A stretch of 64,000 nucleotides of DNA from CAYRHN01 sp964424115 (lineage in GTDB: Bacteria; Chloroflexota; Anaerolineae; Anaerolineales; Anaerolineaceae): NCBI GenBank assembly GCA_964424115.1, contig CAYRHN010000004.1, forward strand, positions 222,743 through 286,742, given 5' to 3'. The position numbers and the translations under genes are program-made. The notes below the pieces were generated by a model. The model had not been told where the DNA came from. It was given only the letters and a program-made list of their open reading frames with translations, and did no database searches. Shown piece after piece: positions 44,638-53,320 of the stretch (the first letter of the stretch is position 1; the number at the start of each line of letters is the position of its first letter).

Positions 44638-45064
44638 AAGAACTCCATGGCAGGGGGAAGATTTATCAACAATGGAACTTTGCGGTTGTACCTGCTCTTG
44701 TAATTATATACGCAAAGCCTGAAAATAAGTTGCAGGCAGCGATAAAAAGCAAAAAGGATGAACTGATTTGGCGTGGCAGCGGTAGGGGCAGGCTGCCATG
44801 TTCGATCCAGGATTCGCAGATTAACAAAAGCCTGCCCGCTGCCAAATCCTTTGCGTTTGCGGGGCGGCGGGCGCTCCTTGTCGGTCGGATTTACCCCCTT
44901 CCCCTAACATGACGGAGCGCCCCTACCTGGGAAAATTCTGTCGCCCCAGGCTACACAAGGTTGAATCTGTATCAGACGTAAATAACGAAATATATCCCTT
45001 TGCGCCTTAGCGGTTCATATTGGAGTACAATTACACTATATCTCCCAAACAAGGAGCGGAAAAA
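44638..45064. repeat. Gene-free stretch with two large imperfect inverted repeats
   Basis: GATTTGGC..GGCAGCGG..GGGGCAGGCT (44765-44793) faces AGCCTGCCCGCTGCCAAATC (44829-44848). Then GGGCGCTCC (44869-44877) faces GGAGCGCCC (44914-44922). A CTTTGCGCCTTAGCGGTTC copy of the dispersed repeat lies at 44998-45017. The ribosome site AAGGAG for the next gene lies at 45051-45056. No coding sequence is supported. Confidence 0.55.
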
Positions 45065-45550
45065 ATGGAAATTACCTCTGTCAAGATCGAGAAGCCCGAG
45101 GAGATCAACTTCATCCTCGGCCAATCCCATTTCATCAAGACCGTCGAAGACCTGCACGAAGCTCTGGTCAATACCGTGCCGGGGATCAAGTTCGGCCTGG
45201 CCTTCTGCGAGGCCTCCGGCATGTGCCTGGTGCGCTGGAGTGGCACCGACCCGGAGATGATCGAACTGGCCAAAAAGAACGCCCTGGCGATCGGCGCTGG
45301 GCACAGCTTCATCATCTTCCTTGGCGCAGGATTCTTCCCACTCAACGTGCTCAACGCGGTCAAGATGGTCCCGGAAGTCTGCCATATTTTCTGCGCCACC
45401 GCCAACGAGACCCAGGTGATCGTGGCCGAGGCCGGCGAGGGGCGCGGTATCCTGGGCGTGGCCGAAGGCCAGCGCCCCAAGGGCATCGAGGCCGAGAAGG
45501 ATATCGCCTGGCGCAAGGATTTCCTGCGCCGCATCGGATATAAAGCCTGA
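45065..45550 (+). CDS. Adenosine-specific kinase family protein (PF04008 type)
   Basis: This 161-residue protein matches the small adenosine-binding family best known from archaea. Characteristic strings are KIEKPEEINFILGQSHFIKT, VPGIKFGLAFCEASG, ALAIGAGHSFIIFL, VCHIFCATAN and GRGILGVAEGQ, in the family order and at the usual length. Its biochemical role is only partly established in the literature. The ATG follows AAGGAG; a longer frame to 45020 begins in the dispersed repeat and is unlikely. A lipoprotein gene follows after 21 bases. Confidence 0.88.
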   Translation: MEITSVKIEKPEEINFILGQSHFIKTVEDLHEALVNTVPGIKFGLAFCEASGMCLVRWSGTDPEMIELAKKNALAIGAGHSFIIFLGAGFFPLNVLNAVKMVPEVCHIFCATANETQVIVAEAGEGRGILGVAEGQRPKGIEAEKDIAWRKDFLRRIGYKA

Positions 45551-45571
45551 TCTCAACGGAGAAGAAGAACC

Positions 45572-46546
45572 ATGAAAAAATTGATCCCCTTCCTGCTGGC
45601 CTTGTCCCTGCTGCTGGCCGCCTGCAACACCGCCCCCGAAGCGACCCCCACCGTCAGCGATGCCGAACTGTCCACCCAGGTGGCGCTCATCCTGACCGCC
45701 TCGCCTACCGCCACCGCCGGGGTAGTGCTGGTGACCCCCACGCAGGGCGAAGTGCTCCAACCCACGCCCACCCAACCGGCGGTGGCGCCGACCGTCACTG
45801 AAGGCGCCCCCCGCCCGACTGCCACGTTGATGCTGCCCACCAACACCGTCCAGCCGCCCACCAATACCCCCGAAGCCACCCCCACCACCGGCCCTACCCC
45901 CACCCCCTCCAACACGCCCGAGCCGACGGCTACCCTGATGCCCGGCGACCCGCGTTCCTACCTCGACGCGCCGCTCTGGAATGACGAGATCGCCGACAAT
46001 TCCTACTGGCCCACCGGCGACGACCCGCAGGGCTTCACCAGCGCCGTGGTCAAGGACGGCTATTATGAGCTGACCGGCCTGAAGACCGTCTCCGGTTGGC
46101 GCATGGCCACCCAGGAAGCCCTCGGCGATTTCTACCTGGAAATGACCTTCAACACCGCCAACTGCCAGACGGATGACCGTTATGGGATCATCTTCCGCGT
46201 CCCCGTGCGCACCGACCCCGTTCAGGGCTACCTGTACAGCGTCTCTTGCGACGGGCGCTACTCGCTCAGCCTGTGGAACGGCAAGGCCCCCGCCGGACAG
46301 CAATTGACCGTGCTGCTTTCCATCACCCCCGATAAGAACATTTTGGTTGGGGCGAATCAAGTGAATCGCCTGGGGATCAAGGCCAAGGGCGGCACGCTCA
46401 TGCTCTATGCCAACGGGGTCGAGATCAGCGACATCTACGACGCCACCTACCTGAGCGGCAGCTTCGGCGTGCTGGTTGCTTCGCGCACCTCCACCACTTA
46501 CACCGTCAAGCTGGACAAGGCCAGCTACTGGATTAATCCGAAATAA
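45572..46546 (+). CDS. Lipoprotein with Pro/Thr linker and LamG-like beta domain
   Basis: This 324-residue protein has signal sequence and lipobox LLAAC, then a ~100-residue stalk of PTNTP, TPTPS and TPEPT repeats. The C-terminal 190 residues are beta-rich (FYLEMTFNTANC, YLYSVSCDGRYSLSLWNG, LIVGANQVNRLGIKAKGGTLMLYANG-like spacing), resembling concanavalin-like LamG or DUF1080 sugar-binding folds. Three cysteines lie in this domain region. Probably a surface-exposed binding protein; ligand unknown. A GAAGAAG motif lies upstream of the ATG. Confidence 0.65.
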   Translation: MKKLIPFLLALSLLLAACNTAPEATPTVSDAELSTQVALILTASPTATAGVVLVTPTQGEVLQPTPTQPAVAPTVTEGAPRPTATLMLPTNTVQPPTNTPEATPTTGPTPTPSNTPEPTATLMPGDPRSYLDAPLWNDEIADNSYWPTGDDPQGFTSAVVKDGYYELTGLKTVSGWRMATQEALGDFYLEMTFNTANCQTDDRYGIIFRVPVRTDPVQGYLYSVSCDGRYSLSLWNGKAPAGQQLTVLLSITPDKNILVGANQVNRLGIKAKGGTLMLYANGVEISDIYDATYLSGSFGVLVASRTSTTYTVKLDKASYWINPK

Positions 46547-46605
46547 GCCTTTAACACGAATGCTTTGCGCGCGGACGAATATTTTTTAACAAAGATCGAT
46601 CCGTG

Positions 46606-47094
46606 TTAAGAATCGATTTCTAATTCACTTGCCAGATCGATAAATCCCGTTTTCCCGAACAGGCGTTGCAGGGCTGACAGGCCCGCCAGCGCCTGTTCCC
46701 TTGTCTGCCCATCCAGCTCCAGCGCCTCGAATTCGTCCTCGTCCAGCACTGCCTGCCTCCCGTCTGGGTAGACCAGGAGGTCCAGCGCCAGGTCCACGTA
46801 GCTGATCTGCCCATCTGCCACCACCGCCGGGCGGGAGACGTTGCAATACCAGCCCTTCACTGGCCCGCTGAGGCCGTTGTGGATCTCAAAGATGTTGTAC
46901 CAGCGATCGGTGAGATACAATTCCACGAAGCGGTCGCCGCGCAGCAGGGGAATATCTTTTGCCCTGCCCTTGTCGCGGTTGAACAGCGCCTCGATCAGCA
47001 CTCCGCGCGGGCTGCGCGCCAGCACCTGCCCGTTATAACGCCAGGTTTCTCCGCCCTGCAGGTTCAGCTTGCGCACCAGCACTTCTTCGTTCAA
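46606..47094 (-). CDS. DUF402 family protein
   Basis: This 162-residue protein carries YLTDRWYNIFEIH, VKGWYCNVSRP and ISYVDLALDLLVYPDGRQAVLDEDEFE, matching the DUF402/FomD-like fold. Known relatives hydrolyse nucleoside di- or triphosphates using Asp and metal ions. The TTG start overlaps the stop of the ABC ATPase (TTGA), with GGAGG seven bases before it; the longer frame to 47136 has no ribosome site. Coupled translation suggests co-expression with the ATPase, though no functional link is obvious. Confidence 0.75.
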   Translation of the reverse strand: MNEEVLVRKLNLQGGETWRYNGQVLARSPRGVLIEALFNRDKGRAKDIPLLRGDRFVELYLTDRWYNIFEIHNGLSGPVKGWYCNVSRPAVVADGQISYVDLALDLLVYPDGRQAVLDEDEFEALELDGQTREQALAGLSALQRLFGKTGFIDLASELEIDS

Positions 47095-48140
47095 CCCACA
47101 TCCTCCAGGCACAGCAGGCGCTCCGGCTTCAGCCACAGGCTCAGCTTATCGCCTACCTTCACCGGGCGCGGCAGGTCGAGTTCACAGGTTGTGTTCCCGC
47201 TGCACGCCAGTTCTGTCCGGAAATACTCGCCGCGGAAGACCACATCCCGCGCCACCCCTTCCAGTCGGTTCAACCCACCTTGCAGCGGCTCCAGGCTGGC
47301 GGCCGAGGGGCGCACCAAAAGCTGCACTGCGCTGCCGCGCGGCAGGAGGGTCTTCCCTGCGCACTGGAACGTGCCCGCGGCCGTCTCCACCTGCGCCGGA
47401 TCGCCCAGGATCAGCCGTCCGGGCAGCAGCGTTCCCAGGCCGAGGAAATGTGCGCTCCAGGCCGAAGCGGGGGCGCGGAACAGTTCTTCCGGCGTGCCGC
47501 TCTGCGCCACCCGCCCCTGGTGCATCAGCACCAGCCGGTCGGCAATAGCGAAGGCCTCGCCCTGGTCGTGGGTGACGTAAATGGCCGGGATGCCACTGTG
47601 GTGCAGCACCTGGCGCACTTCGCCGACCAACTGCTCGCGCAGGGCCCGGTCCAGCGCGCCGAGCGGTTCATCCAGCATCAACAGGCGTGGGCGGGGGGCC
47701 AGCGTGCGCGCCAGCGCCACGCGTTGCTGTTCGCCGCCGGAGAGGTCGGTCACCCGCCGCTGCCCAAACTGGGACAGGTTCACCTGCGCCAGTGCCTCGG
47801 CCGTACGCGCCGTCACCTCTGCCTTGGGCAGATTCTGCATGCGCAGCCCAAAGGCCACGTTCTCCGCCACGCTGCGGTGGGGGAAGAGCGCATAATCCTG
47901 GAACATCAAGCCGAAGCGGCGCTTGTGCACCGGCACATCCGCCAGGTCCTGCCCGTCCCACAGCACCTGCCCGGATTCGGCCGGCTCCAGCCCGGCGATG
48001 ATGCGCAGAAGGGTACTCTTACCGCTGCCGGAAGCTCCCAGCAGGCAGATCGTCTCGCCCTGCGCCACGCTGAAAGAGACCCCCTGTAGCAGCGGCTGGT
48101 TTTCGTAGGACTTGGTGACCCCGCGCACTTCGAGTGCCAT
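47091..48140 (-). CDS. ABC transporter ATPase, FbpC/PotA/CysA type, without neighbours
   Basis: This 349-residue ATPase has Walker A GASGSGKS, Q-loop FQDYALFPH, signature LSGGEQQRVAL, Walker B LLMLDEPLGALD and H-loop VTHDQGEA. A TOBE-like C-terminal domain spans residues ~240-345. This arrangement is typical of importers for ferric iron, thiamine, sulfate, molybdate or polyamines. No permease or binding protein gene is adjacent, so the substrate cannot be inferred. The start at MALEV is 6 bases after an extended -10, so the message may be leaderless. Confidence 0.88.
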   Translation of the reverse strand: MALEVRGVTKSYENQPLLQGVSFSVAQGETICLLGASGSGKSTLLRIIAGLEPAESGQVLWDGQDLADVPVHKRRFGLMFQDYALFPHRSVAENVAFGLRMQNLPKAEVTARTAEALAQVNLSQFGQRRVTDLSGGEQQRVALARTLAPRPRLLMLDEPLGALDRALREQLVGEVRQVLHHSGIPAIYVTHDQGEAFAIADRLVLMHQGRVAQSGTPEELFRAPASAWSAHFLGLGTLLPGRLILGDPAQVETAAGTFQCAGKTLLPRGSAVQLLVRPSAASLEPLQGGLNRLEGVARDVVFRGEYFRTELACSGNTTCELDLPRPVKVGDKLSLWLKPERLLCLEDVG

Positions 48141-48146
48141 GCCTTG

Positions 48147-48155
48147 ATTGTACCA
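48147..48155 (-). promoter_or_regulatory. Extended -10 promoter of the ABC ATPase gene
   Basis: On the minus strand TGGTACAAT is followed by CAAGGC and the ATG at 48140. No ribosome site is present. The element is nearly identical to the one before the GT2 gene. Confidence 0.5.
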
Positions 48156-48293
48156 GAACCTCAGCACGGCGAGGCGGTTAAGATCTTAACCCAAAGACGC
48201 ACAGAAGACCTCTGCGTGAGGATCTTAATGCTGATCTCCCCTTTCGGAATTTACGAATAATTAATTACATTTTTGAAATTTATTTATACATTC

Positions 48294-48321
48294 TTGACAT
48301 TATTCAATATTGTGCTAAAAT
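48294..48321 (+). promoter_or_regulatory. Promoter of the DUF2089/SHOCT/MFS operon
   Basis: TTGACA (48294-48299) and TAAAAT (48316-48321) are 16 bases apart in a strongly AT-rich stretch. A leader of about 80 bases follows, and GGAGGAGG precedes the first ATG. A degenerate dispersed repeat lies at about 48190-48220. Confidence 0.7.
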
Positions 48322-48409
48322 AATATCAGAATTATAAAAATAACTATTTGGTTTCTTACAGGTGCGGAGGAGCAATGCAACCCGCCCTACCTTGACAGGA
48401 GGAGGAACG

Positions 48410-48805
48410 ATGAACAAAACATTGAGTAAGTGTCCGGTGTGCGGAGGTGAACTGGAGGTGACCCGCCTGCACTGCCGCCAGTGCGATACCACCATTGATG
48501 GACATTTTTCCATGCCGGTTGGGCCGCTGGCCGGGCTGACCCCCGACCAGGTGCAGTTCCTGCTGGCCTTTGTGCGCAACGAAGGGCGTTTCACCCGCCT
48601 GGAGCAGGAAATGGGCCTCTCCTATCCCACCCTGCGCAATCGTTTGTATGACATCATCCGCGCCCTCGGTTACGAACCCAGCAAGGGCGAGGAACCCCCG
48701 GCCGCCCGCCTCTCCCCCGAGGAGCGGCGTAAGATCTTGATCGAGCTGGAACAGGGCAAGATCAACCCGGCCGAAGCCCAGCGCCGCCTGAGCGGCAAGA
48801 GTTAA
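48410..48805 (+). CDS. DUF2089 zinc-ribbon regulator-like protein
   Basis: This 131-residue protein has an N-terminal zinc ribbon (CPVCGGELEVTRLHCRQC, two CxxC pairs). A helix-turn-helix follows (RLEQEMGLSYPTLRNRLYDII), then a C-terminal SHOCT-like helix pair (EERRKILIELEQGKINPAEAQRRL). The combination suggests DNA binding and transcriptional control of the downstream genes, but this is inferred from domain content. The ATG at 48410 follows GGAGGAGG; an earlier frame from 48362 is not supported. Confidence 0.85.
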   Translation: MNKTLSKCPVCGGELEVTRLHCRQCDTTIDGHFSMPVGPLAGLTPDQVQFLLAFVRNEGRFTRLEQEMGLSYPTLRNRLYDIIRALGYEPSKGEEPPAARLSPEERRKILIELEQGKINPAEAQRRLSGKS

Positions 48806-48823
48806 GCCCCAAGGAGGAATCCG

Positions 48824-49210
48824 ATGACCGATCCTGAAGAACGCATGCATGTTTTGAGAATGGTGCAGGAAGGTAAGATCAAGCCCGAAGAAGCCATGCG
48901 CCTGCTCGATACCCTGGAAGAGACCAGCGTCGCTGATAATATCGCCGCCGCCGCGCCATCCGTCTCCCGCCCCGGGCGCCGCCTGATCGTGCGCGTCACC
49001 GACCTGGATTCCGGCAAGGTACGCGTCAATGTGCGCCTGCCGATCGGCCTGGTGCGCGCCGGGTTGAAGATGGGCGCCAAATTCACCCCCGAGGTGGAAG
49101 GCCTGGACCCCAACCAGCTGTTGGAATTGATCAATTCCGGCGAAACCGGCATGCTGGTGGATGTCGAGGACAAAAAAGAAGGGGAGCACGTCGAGGTATT
49201 CATTGAGTAA
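48824..49210 (+). CDS. SHOCT-like domain protein
   Basis: This 128-residue protein begins with a helix pair, EERMHVLRMVQEGKIKPEEAMRLL, closely resembling the C-terminus of the upstream DUF2089 protein. Residues ~50-128 are a beta-rich domain (LIVRVTDLDSGKVRVNVRLPIG, MLVDVED). Similar proteins occur with envelope-stress operons. AAGGAGG precedes the ATG. The shared SHOCT-like helices suggest that the two proteins interact. Confidence 0.75.
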   Translation: MTDPEERMHVLRMVQEGKIKPEEAMRLLDTLEETSVADNIAAAAPSVSRPGRRLIVRVTDLDSGKVRVNVRLPIGLVRAGLKMGAKFTPEVEGLDPNQLLELINSGETGMLVDVEDKKEGEHVEVFIE

Positions 49211-50438
49211 CTGGAAACGCAATTTCTTTACCATGTGGGCAGGCCAGGCTGTTTCCCTTCTCGGAAGCAGCCTGGTGCAATTTGCCCTCGTCTGGTGGCT
49301 GACCGATACCACCGGCTCAGTGGCTGTCCTGGCGACCGCCACCTTCGTCGCCCTCATCCCTGAGGTGGTGCTCAGCCCCTTCGCCGGCGCCCTGGTGGAC
49401 CGCTGGAACCGCAAGCGGGTGATGATCGTGGCCGACAGCGCCATTGCCGGCGTCACCCTCCTGCTGGCGTTGCTCTTCTGGGCCGGCCTGATCCAGCCCT
49501 GGCACGTCTACCTGGCCATGTTCCTGCGCTCCCTGGGCGGCGCCTTCCACTTCCCGGCCATGCAGGCTTCCACCTCTCTGATGGTGCCGGATGAACACCT
49601 GGCCCGCATCCAGGGCCTCAACCAGACCCTGCGCGGCCTGATGAGCATTGGCGCGCCGCCCCTGGCCGCCCTGCTGATCGCTCTCATCCCCACCCAGGGC
49701 ATTCTGATGATCGATGTCACCACCGCCGCGATCGCGGTCGGCCTGCTGCTGACCGTGCGCGTACCGCAGCCGGAGAAGACCGCCGCCGCTGAGGTCATCA
49801 CCCCGCGCCTGCTCTGGCGCGATGTGGTCGTGGGCTTCCGCTTCATCCGCAGCTGGCGCAGCATGTTCACCATCATTGTCATGGCCACCGTGCTGAACTT
49901 CGTCTTTGCCCCGGCTGGGACGATCATCCCCCTGCTGGTCAAGAACTACTTCAAAGGCGACGCCGGTGGGGTGGCAATGATGGAGACCCTCTTCGGCATC
50001 GGCATGGTTGCCGGCGGCCTGGCCCTCAGCGCCTGGGGCGGCTTCAAGCGCAAGATCCTCACTACCATGATCGGCCTGATCGGCATGGGTCTTGGCATCA
50101 GCCTGGTCGGTTTTGCCCCCGCCGACGCCTTTTGGATGGCGCTGGCCGGGCACGTGGTGCTGGGCTTCATGTCGCCCATGGTCAATGGCCCGATCATGGC
50201 CATCCTCCAGGCGCGCGTCCCGCCCGAGATGCAGGGGCGTGTCTTCACCCTGGTCAACAGCGTGGCCGGGGCGATGATGCCGCTCAGCATGGCTGCCCTG
50301 GTGCCGATGGCGCAGACCCTTGGCCTGCAATCCTGGTACCTGGCGGCGGGCGCCACCTGCGTGGTGATGAGCCTGATCGGCCTGCTCACCCCCCTGGTGC
50401 TGGCCGTGGAAGAGGAAAAGCCCCCGCTCCTGGCTTAA
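49203..50438 (+). CDS. Major facilitator superfamily efflux-type transporter
   Basis: This 411-residue protein has 12 predicted helices. The MFS motif A is in GALVDRWNRKRVM, and FLRSLGGAFHFPA fits the MFS_3/enterobactin-exporter-like group. The TTG start at 49203 lies 7 bases after GAGG and overlaps the upstream stop by 8 bases; a longer frame from 49161 would overlap the upstream gene by 50 bases. Substrate unknown; export of a drug or metabolite is likely from the family. The operon ends at a strong hairpin. Confidence 0.88.
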   Translation: MSNWKRNFFTMWAGQAVSLLGSSLVQFALVWWLTDTTGSVAVLATATFVALIPEVVLSPFAGALVDRWNRKRVMIVADSAIAGVTLLLALLFWAGLIQPWHVYLAMFLRSLGGAFHFPAMQASTSLMVPDEHLARIQGLNQTLRGLMSIGAPPLAALLIALIPTQGILMIDVTTAAIAVGLLLTVRVPQPEKTAAAEVITPRLLWRDVVVGFRFIRSWRSMFTIIVMATVLNFVFAPAGTIIPLLVKNYFKGDAGGVAMMETLFGIGMVAGGLALSAWGGFKRKILTTMIGLIGMGLGISLVGFAPADAFWMALAGHVVLGFMSPMVNGPIMAILQARVPPEMQGRVFTLVNSVAGAMMPLSMAALVPMAQTLGLQSWYLAAGATCVVMSLIGLLTPLVLAVEEEKPPLLA

Positions 50439-50442
50439 ATAC

Positions 50443-50487
50443 AATGGGGTGGATTTTGCGCCTTGAGCAAAATCCACCCCATTTTTA
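50443..50487. terminator. Bidirectional terminator after the MFS gene
   Basis: AATGGGGTGGATTTTGC (50443-50459) pairs with GCAAAATCCACCCCATT (50467-50483), followed by TTTATTAAT. It also lies beyond the stop of the convergent CAP gene. Confidence 0.85.
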
Positions 50488-50517
50488 TTAATAATACGTT
50501 AGTGTTCCCAAGGGGGA

Positions 50518-50542
50518 TTGCGCCTTTGTGTCTTCGCGGTGG
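50518..50542. repeat. TTGCGCCTTTGTGTCTTCGCGGTGG dispersed repeat copy
   Basis: One of the clearest members of the intergenic CTTTGCG..CTTCGCGGT family; it ends just before the CAP gene stop codon. A close relative lies at 53521-53548 just before the stop of the FG-GAP gene. Confidence 0.5.
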
Positions 50543-50544
50543 AA

Positions 50545-51549
50545 TTATTCCTTCTTCCGCTTCAGCACCAGCCCGAGCAGCACAAAGACCAGCCCGGCCC
50601 CCGAAATGGCAATGATCGCGATCCCCAGCGCGTGCTTATCCAGCCCTTCCAGGGCCGGGATCAGCGGCGCGGGCGTGCTGGTGGGGGTGTTGGTGGGGGT
50701 GCGCGTGGCGGTCGGCGTGCGCGGGGTGGGGGTGAAGGTTGGCGTGCGCGTGGGCGGCAGGGGCGTCTCGGTCACCGTAGGCGAGAGGGTGGGGGTGAAC
50801 GAGGGCTGGATCACCAGTTTCTGCCCGGTGAAGACCACGTCTGTGGTCATGCTGTTCAGCTTCTTGATCGTATCGATGGTCGTGCCGTAGGCAGTGGCAA
50901 TGCCCCACAGCGCCTGCCCGTTCTGCACCTCATGCACCACCGAGCCGTCCGCCTGGGCGGTGGAGGTGATGATCGGCGAGACGATGTTGGTGGTGGGCTG
51001 GGGGACATTGGAGGCGCTGGTTGGGGCCGCCGTTGCGCCTGCTGCTGAACCGGTCACCGCGCCCACGTCCATCGTGTAGTAGTACCAACCGTTGCTCTCT
51101 GCCACGCCCACACCAATATCGGTCACGGTGCTGTTCAGCATCGTGTTCCAGTGGACCGCGTCGGCCCACAGGGTATAGACAATGTAATTGGTGGTGCCCG
51201 AGCTGGTCACCATGGCTACATTCTCACGCACATACACGCTGCCCCCGCTGCCGTACCCGGCGGCGATGGCCCGGCTGGTGTAAGTGGAGCCGCCCGAGCC
51301 GGTGTGCGTCCAGGTGCCGATATTGGCCTGGTATTGGGAATGGCTCTGCGCCGAGGCGGTCAGGTAAGGATCGACGCGCAGTTCCGGCAGGCCGTTGGAG
51401 ACCCGCAGGGCGTTGATCTCGGCGATCAGTTCGGACGAGGTGGGGGCAGCCTGGACGGTTTGCGGCGGAACGGCCGCCAGTGCGCCCGCCAGGAGGGCGA
51501 TTGCCAGCAACAGGTTGGGGAGTTTAAATTTCACGGTCTGGTCCTTCAT
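50545..51549 (-). CDS. Secreted CAP-domain protein with LysM and C-terminal membrane anchor
   Basis: This 334-residue protein has a signal peptide ending near AVQAA. Residues ~38-165 are a CAP/SCP domain (ELIAEINALRVSNGLPELRVD, SQYQANIGTWTHTG with the conserved His, VRENVAM, WADAVHWNTML, IGVGVA). A LysM-like module follows (HEVQNGQALWGIATAYGTTIDTIKKLN), then a Pro/Thr stalk and a final helix with KRKKE. It is likely displayed on the envelope and bound to peptidoglycan. Function of bacterial CAP proteins is mostly unknown. Confidence 0.9.
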   Translation of the reverse strand: MKDQTVKFKLPNLLLAIALLAGALAAVPPQTVQAAPTSSELIAEINALRVSNGLPELRVDPYLTASAQSHSQYQANIGTWTHTGSGGSTYTSRAIAAGYGSGGSVYVRENVAMVTSSGTTNYIVYTLWADAVHWNTMLNSTVTDIGVGVAESNGWYYYTMDVGAVTGSAAGATAAPTSASNVPQPTTNIVSPIITSTAQADGSVVHEVQNGQALWGIATAYGTTIDTIKKLNSMTTDVVFTGQKLVIQPSFTPTLSPTVTETPLPPTRTPTFTPTPRTPTATRTPTNTPTSTPAPLIPALEGLDKHALGIAIIAISGAGLVFVLLGLVLKRKKE

Positions 51550-51554
51550 TTAAC

Positions 51555-51610
51555 AAGATCATCCGAAACCTCATAACAGCCTGACGGTCGAACAGGTCTC
51601 GGATGATCTT
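51555..51610. terminator. Hairpin between the CBS gene and the CAP gene
   Basis: AAGATCATCCGA (51555-51566) pairs with TCGGATGATCTT (51599-51610) across a 32-base loop, with TTTTTT on the plus-strand side. Both neighbours are on the minus strand, where the T-run is on the wrong side. It could be an imperfect terminator for the CBS gene or a 5' leader structure of the CAP gene. Confidence 0.45.
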
Positions 51611-51633
51611 TTTTCGCTTAAAATTCGGCGCGG

Positions 51634-52050
51634 TCAGCTGATCCGTTCGCCGGGCGCCTTGCCCAGCGCTTCCGCTGCCACCAGGAAATCGGTAGCGGAG
51701 ATCATGCCGATCAGCGCACCGGCTTCATCTGTCACCGGCAGGTGGTGGATCTTCTTCTCGCTCATCACCTTCGCACATTCGCTCAGCGGCATGCTGCGCA
51801 TGACGGTGATGATCGGCGCGGTCATGACTTCGGAGACTTTGGTGGTGGCCGGGTTGCGCTTATGCGCCACGATCTTGTCGCAGATATCGGTGGAGGTCAG
51901 GATGCCGTAATGCGGGGAATCCTTGCTCTGGTTGACGATCAGGCTGTGAATGTAGCGGCGGCGCATCAACGCCAGGGCTTCACTGACCGTTTTTTCCGGG
52001 TCAATGAAAACGACCAGGTCCATCATCCAATCGCGCACAGTAAATTCCAT
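51634..52050 (-). CDS. CBS-domain pair protein
   Basis: This 138-residue protein consists of two CBS motifs: VRDWMMDLVVFIDPEKTVSEAL..SLIVN..GILTSTDI and VSEVMTAPIITVMRSMPLSECAKVM..HHLPVTD..GMISATDFL. Stand-alone CBS pairs bind adenine nucleotides and sense energy state. No partner enzyme is fused. The start MEFTV is preceded by AAGGAGA. It lies between two peptidoglycan-associated surface genes but shows no clear link to them. Confidence 0.92.
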   Translation of the reverse strand: MEFTVRDWMMDLVVFIDPEKTVSEALALMRRRYIHSLIVNQSKDSPHYGILTSTDICDKIVAHKRNPATTKVSEVMTAPIITVMRSMPLSECAKVMSEKKIHHLPVTDEAGALIGMISATDFLVAAEALGKAPGERIS

Positions 52051-52099
52051 GATTCAGTCTCCTTTTTCCTTGAAATAGCTTGCGGGTTGGTTTTGCCGG

Positions 52100-53320
52100 T
52101 TACTTCAAATAATCCCAGGGATTGACCTTGCCCAGGGCGGCATTACGCAGTTCAAAGTGCAGGTGCGGGCCGGTGGAATTGCCCGTGCTGCCCATGTAGC
52201 CGATGATCGCGCCGCGCGCCACCGAGACGCCGCAGCCCACGAACCATCCATCCATCAGGTGCGCATACAGGGATTGCCAGCCGCTGCCGTGGTCGATGAC
52301 CACCACGTTGCCGTAACCCCAGTTGTTCCAGCCTGAGTACACCACTACGCCGTCATCCACGGCATAGATATTGAAGCCCATGTCGCCATCGACGTCGATC
52401 CCGCGGTGGTTGGTCTCGGGCGAGTAGTCATATCCGGAGAGGTAATGGTGCACCGAGGGCCATTCGAACGGCGGACCGCTGCCCACCGCCCCGTCCACCG
52501 GACCGCAGGCGCCCGGACCGAAGATGGAGGCCACGGCCGGGTTGTCGCGGGGGATCTGCGGCGCGCTCCAGGAGACAAATTCGCGCGAGCCGCCGGGGAC
52601 GAACAGGAAGGTGCCGGCTGCGATCTTGGGGTAGGAGTAATCCCCGACCGCTTCTTTGGTCAGGTGGTTGCCCGGCCAATTGACGATGTCGTCCGCCGTC
52701 ACGCCGTAGTACTCTGCCACGCCGTTCAGCCCTTCGCCCGCGCTCCACTTGTGGTACACGCCGTTGGTCGGCATGACATTCAGCACCACGCCGGGTTGCA
52801 GGTTGTGCGGATCATCGCCCAGCACATACAGGTTGCCCCACAGGATCGTCTCTGGGCGCAAGTTGAACTTCTCCGCGATGCCGAAAATGGTATCCCCGCT
52901 CACCACCGTGTAGGTGGATACCTCAAAGCGCGGCCGGGTGGGGAAAATGGTGTGCAGTTGCGCCAGGCGAAAAACCCCGCTGACGAACACGGTCTGGCCG
53001 CTATCGTATGCGGGCATCATCACCGTGGGGGTGACGGTCGGAGCCGTCTGTGCTTTGGCTACCCCCGCTTCAGGGGTGGCAGCGGCCGCTGCCGGCTGAG
53101 CTTTTACGTAAAAATTACCCATCACCCAGATGACGAGCAAGACCATGGCGATCGAAGCCAACCCCGCCCCAACCCGCAGGGCAATTTCCCCCAATCCCAT
53201 GCGTACGATCCGCTCCCAGGTGCGGCCCCAGCGTCCCGGCGCAGCCGGTTCACTTTGCGAGGCGGTGATATCGGCATCGGCAGTCGGTTCGATCGGCGAT
53301 GTCGAAAGTTTTTCAGGCAT
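52100..53320 (-). CDS. LysM-M23 cell-wall peptidase, membrane-anchored
   Basis: This 406-residue protein has a cytoplasmic N-terminus, one transmembrane helix at ~50-70 and an Ala/Pro linker. A LysM motif follows (YTVVSGDTIFGIAEKFNLRPETILWGN), then a second, weaker one. The C-terminal M23 peptidase domain keeps the zinc ligands in NHRGIDVDGD and HLHFE, plus the catalytic His in LYAHL. It probably cleaves peptide crosslinks or, as for EnvC-like relatives, works in wall remodelling. Intact metal ligands favour an active enzyme. Confidence 0.93.
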   Translation of the reverse strand: MPEKLSTSPIEPTADADITASQSEPAAPGRWGRTWERIVRMGLGEIALRVGAGLASIAMVLLVIWVMGNFYVKAQPAAAAATPEAGVAKAQTAPTVTPTVMMPAYDSGQTVFVSGVFRLAQLHTIFPTRPRFEVSTYTVVSGDTIFGIAEKFNLRPETILWGNLYVLGDDPHNLQPGVVLNVMPTNGVYHKWSAGEGLNGVAEYYGVTADDIVNWPGNHLTKEAVGDYSYPKIAAGTFLFVPGGSREFVSWSAPQIPRDNPAVASIFGPGACGPVDGAVGSGPPFEWPSVHHYLSGYDYSPETNHRGIDVDGDMGFNIYAVDDGVVVYSGWNNWGYGNVVVIDHGSGWQSLYAHLMDGWFVGCGVSVARGAIIGYMGSTGNSTGPHLHFELRNAALGKVNPWDYLK

